This document shows, in pieces, positions 62,852 through 64,000 of a DNA stretch of 64,000 nt (the stretch's first letter is position 1; every line of letters starts with the position of its first letter). The stretch comes from Nostoc sp. NIES-3756 (GTDB taxonomy: Bacteria; Cyanobacteriota; Cyanobacteriia; Cyanobacteriales; Nostocaceae), in assembly GCF_001548375.1 (NCBI RefSeq), contig NZ_AP017295.1, positions 992,001 through 1,056,000 of the forward strand. The letters are read 5' to 3'. A program made the position numbers and the translations under genes. The notes beneath the pieces were generated by a model. It was given only the letters and a program-made list of their open reading frames with translations. It did not search any database and was not told where the DNA came from.

Positions 62852-64000
62852 TTAACCCCCACCTCCAAAAACTTCTACATTAGCAAATACACAAACAGGT
62901 GAACCATGTCCTACCCAAATTGCTTGATTAGGTTCACCTTTGCCACAGAATGGTGTGCCATACATTTCCCAGTTGGAATTATCACCGACTTGGATGAGGC
63001 TGTGCCAAAATTCTGGTGTAGTGGCTCGATAGTTGGGATTACGCAGGGTTTTGGTGAGTTTACCATTTTCAATGAGTTTGGCATACTCACACCCAAATTG
63101 AAATTTATAACGGCGATCGTCAATTGACCAGGAACGATTAGATTCCATATATACGCCGTGTTCTATATCACTAATCATCTCATCAAAGCTAGCGTTACCT
63201 GGCTCTAGATTTAAGTTTGCCATACGGTCAATTGGTGGGCGGTTCCATGAGGAAGCACGCGCACAGGCTACCCCTGGTACATTGGCTCTGGCTTGGCTTT
63301 CTAAACTGCCTAAACCCCTTTGTAAAACGCCTTCTCTGATTAAATATTCCCTTGTAGCCACTGCACCTGTATCATCAAATCCATAGCTGGCATATTCACC
63401 GATGACTGTGGGGTCAAAGGTAATATTCATGAGTGGTGAACCATAGCTGAGGTTGCCAAAATCGCTGGTGCTGACAAAGCTACCTCCGGCGTAGTTACGC
63501 TCATCCCCCAAAATTCGGTCAAGTTCTAAGGGATGTCCCACACTTTCATGAATTTGTAACATCATTTGGTCTGGAGCTAAAACCAAATTAGTGCAGGTAG
63601 TTGGGCATTCTTCAGCAGATAATAATTCTATGGCTTGTTCGCCAATTTGCCTTACCCGTTGCCATAAATGATCTTGTTTTAATAGTTCGATTCCGCCTTG
63701 GTAACAGTTGGCTTGGGAACCGTTGTTAGTACGTTGCTGGACGATCGCTCCATCTTGCGCGATCGCTCCATAATGTGTTCCTATAGTGACAAACTTCTGA
63801 TATACCTCAGAACCGTTACTACTAACAAACCAACTCTCTTTTTCGCTAGTAGAAGCATTGGCGGTGGTTTGCACGATTTTGTCATCTACTTTTAAAGTGT
63901 GACAAATCCTCACCAACAAATCATTTATTTCCCCTGGACTGAGCGCATTTAAGGGTTCTAAAAACGGTGAATTATACTCACCTACCACTTTGGGACGTTC
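62852..64000 (-). CDS. tldD: TldD-type metalloprotease, N-terminus outside the window
   Basis: The frame stays open to the last base (the codons before 63988 read Glu-Arg-Pro-Lys), so only the C-terminal 382 residues are present, of an expected 470-490. The zinc motif HESVGHPLELD (HExxGHxxExD) marks the catalytic subunit. Further landmarks are GDERNYAGGSFV, the FGCEYAKLIENGKLTKTLRNPNYR region, CGKGEPNQAIWVGHGSPVC, and the glycine-rich end FGGGG. It pairs with the downstream pmbA gene. Confidence 0.93.
   Translation of the reverse strand, partial: ERPKVVGEYNSPFLEPLNALSPGEINDLLVRICHTLKVDDKIVQTTANASTSEKESWFVSSNGSEVYQKFVTIGTHYGAIAQDGAIVQQRTNNGSQANCYQGGIELLKQDHLWQRVRQIGEQAIELLSAEECPTTCTNLVLAPDQMMLQIHESVGHPLELDRILGDERNYAGGSFVSTSDFGNLSYGSPLMNITFDPTVIGEYASYGFDDTGAVATREYLIREGVLQRGLGSLESQARANVPGVACARASSWNRPPIDRMANLNLEPGNASFDEMISDIEHGVYMESNRSWSIDDRRYKFQFGCEYAKLIENGKLTKTLRNPNYRATTPEFWHSLIQVGDNSNWEMYGTPFCGKGEPNQAIWVGHGSPVCVFANVEVFGGGG

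Overview
The window is chromosomal DNA of a filamentous, heterocyst-type cyanobacterium of the Nostoc/Anabaena group. Supporting signs are the very frequent HIP1 octamer (GCGATCGC), the RNase E C-terminus with a cyanobacterial Arg-rich motif, ferredoxin-type glutamate synthase, hopanoid genes, and spacers full of heptanucleotide tandem repeats, hairpins and MITE-like palindromes. I see no tRNA, rRNA or CRISPR array. Coding density is about 85%, and most genes are ordinary core genes.

Layout. 1-6.8 kb: 3'-part of a B12/radical-SAM protein, rne (RNase E) with a long structured leader, rnhB, and a DUF1997 gene. 7-10.4 kb: a membrane glycosyltransferase, pheA, and a LON-domain protein. 10.6-15.8 kb: the str ribosomal operon on the minus strand (rpsL-rpsG-fusA-tufA, then rpsJ), with clear terminators after tufA and rpsJ. 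15.9-19.2 kb: an A-type Fe-S carrier, a mannose-6-phosphate-isomerase-type cupin, and an exported phosphodiester-glycosidase protein. 19.9-24.6 kb: ferredoxin-dependent glutamate synthase. 24.8-34.2 kb: a polysaccharide deacetylase, two GT39-like membrane proteins, a DUF2079 membrane gene split by an IS982-family element, and an NmrA-like reductase. 34.3-35.8 kb: an intact IS701-family element inside a heptamer repeat.

36-41 kb is a possible sulfur/oxyanion stress neighbourhood: chrA, a DUF442 (Blh-type) gene disrupted by a 24-bp insertion, a PadR regulator, a small secreted protein, and a rare fusion of a flavin oxidoreductase with an ETHE1-like persulfide dioxygenase. 41-46.4 kb: a multi-GAF sensor, pyrD, and a membrane-anchored putative HTH protein whose promoter carries a 13-bp inverted repeat. 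46.6-51.9 kb: a DUF2237 protein and a hopanoid-linked set (RND transporter overlapping hpnA, then hpnH). 52-56.6 kb: yebC, a CbpA-type dnaJ and dnaK. 57-61 kb is an accessory pocket: an M28 peptidase, an Uma2 gene, a relic copy of the peptidase 3' end, and a two-gene module made of a DGQHR-domain protein and a GIY-YIG nuclease with a large insertion. 61.4-64 kb: tldE/pmbA and tldD, the latter running off the end.

The best candidate for an undescribed system is the DGQHR/GIY-YIG pair at 58.7-60.9 kb. It looks like a compact DNA-modification- or defence-linked module, but its function is inferred only. Other notable items are the FAD/persulfide-dioxygenase fusion, the two recent and reversible-looking gene disruptions (IS982 in DUF2079; a 24-bp insert inside a HIP1 site in the DUF442 gene), and the heptamer repeats, one of which supplies the start codon of pyrD.
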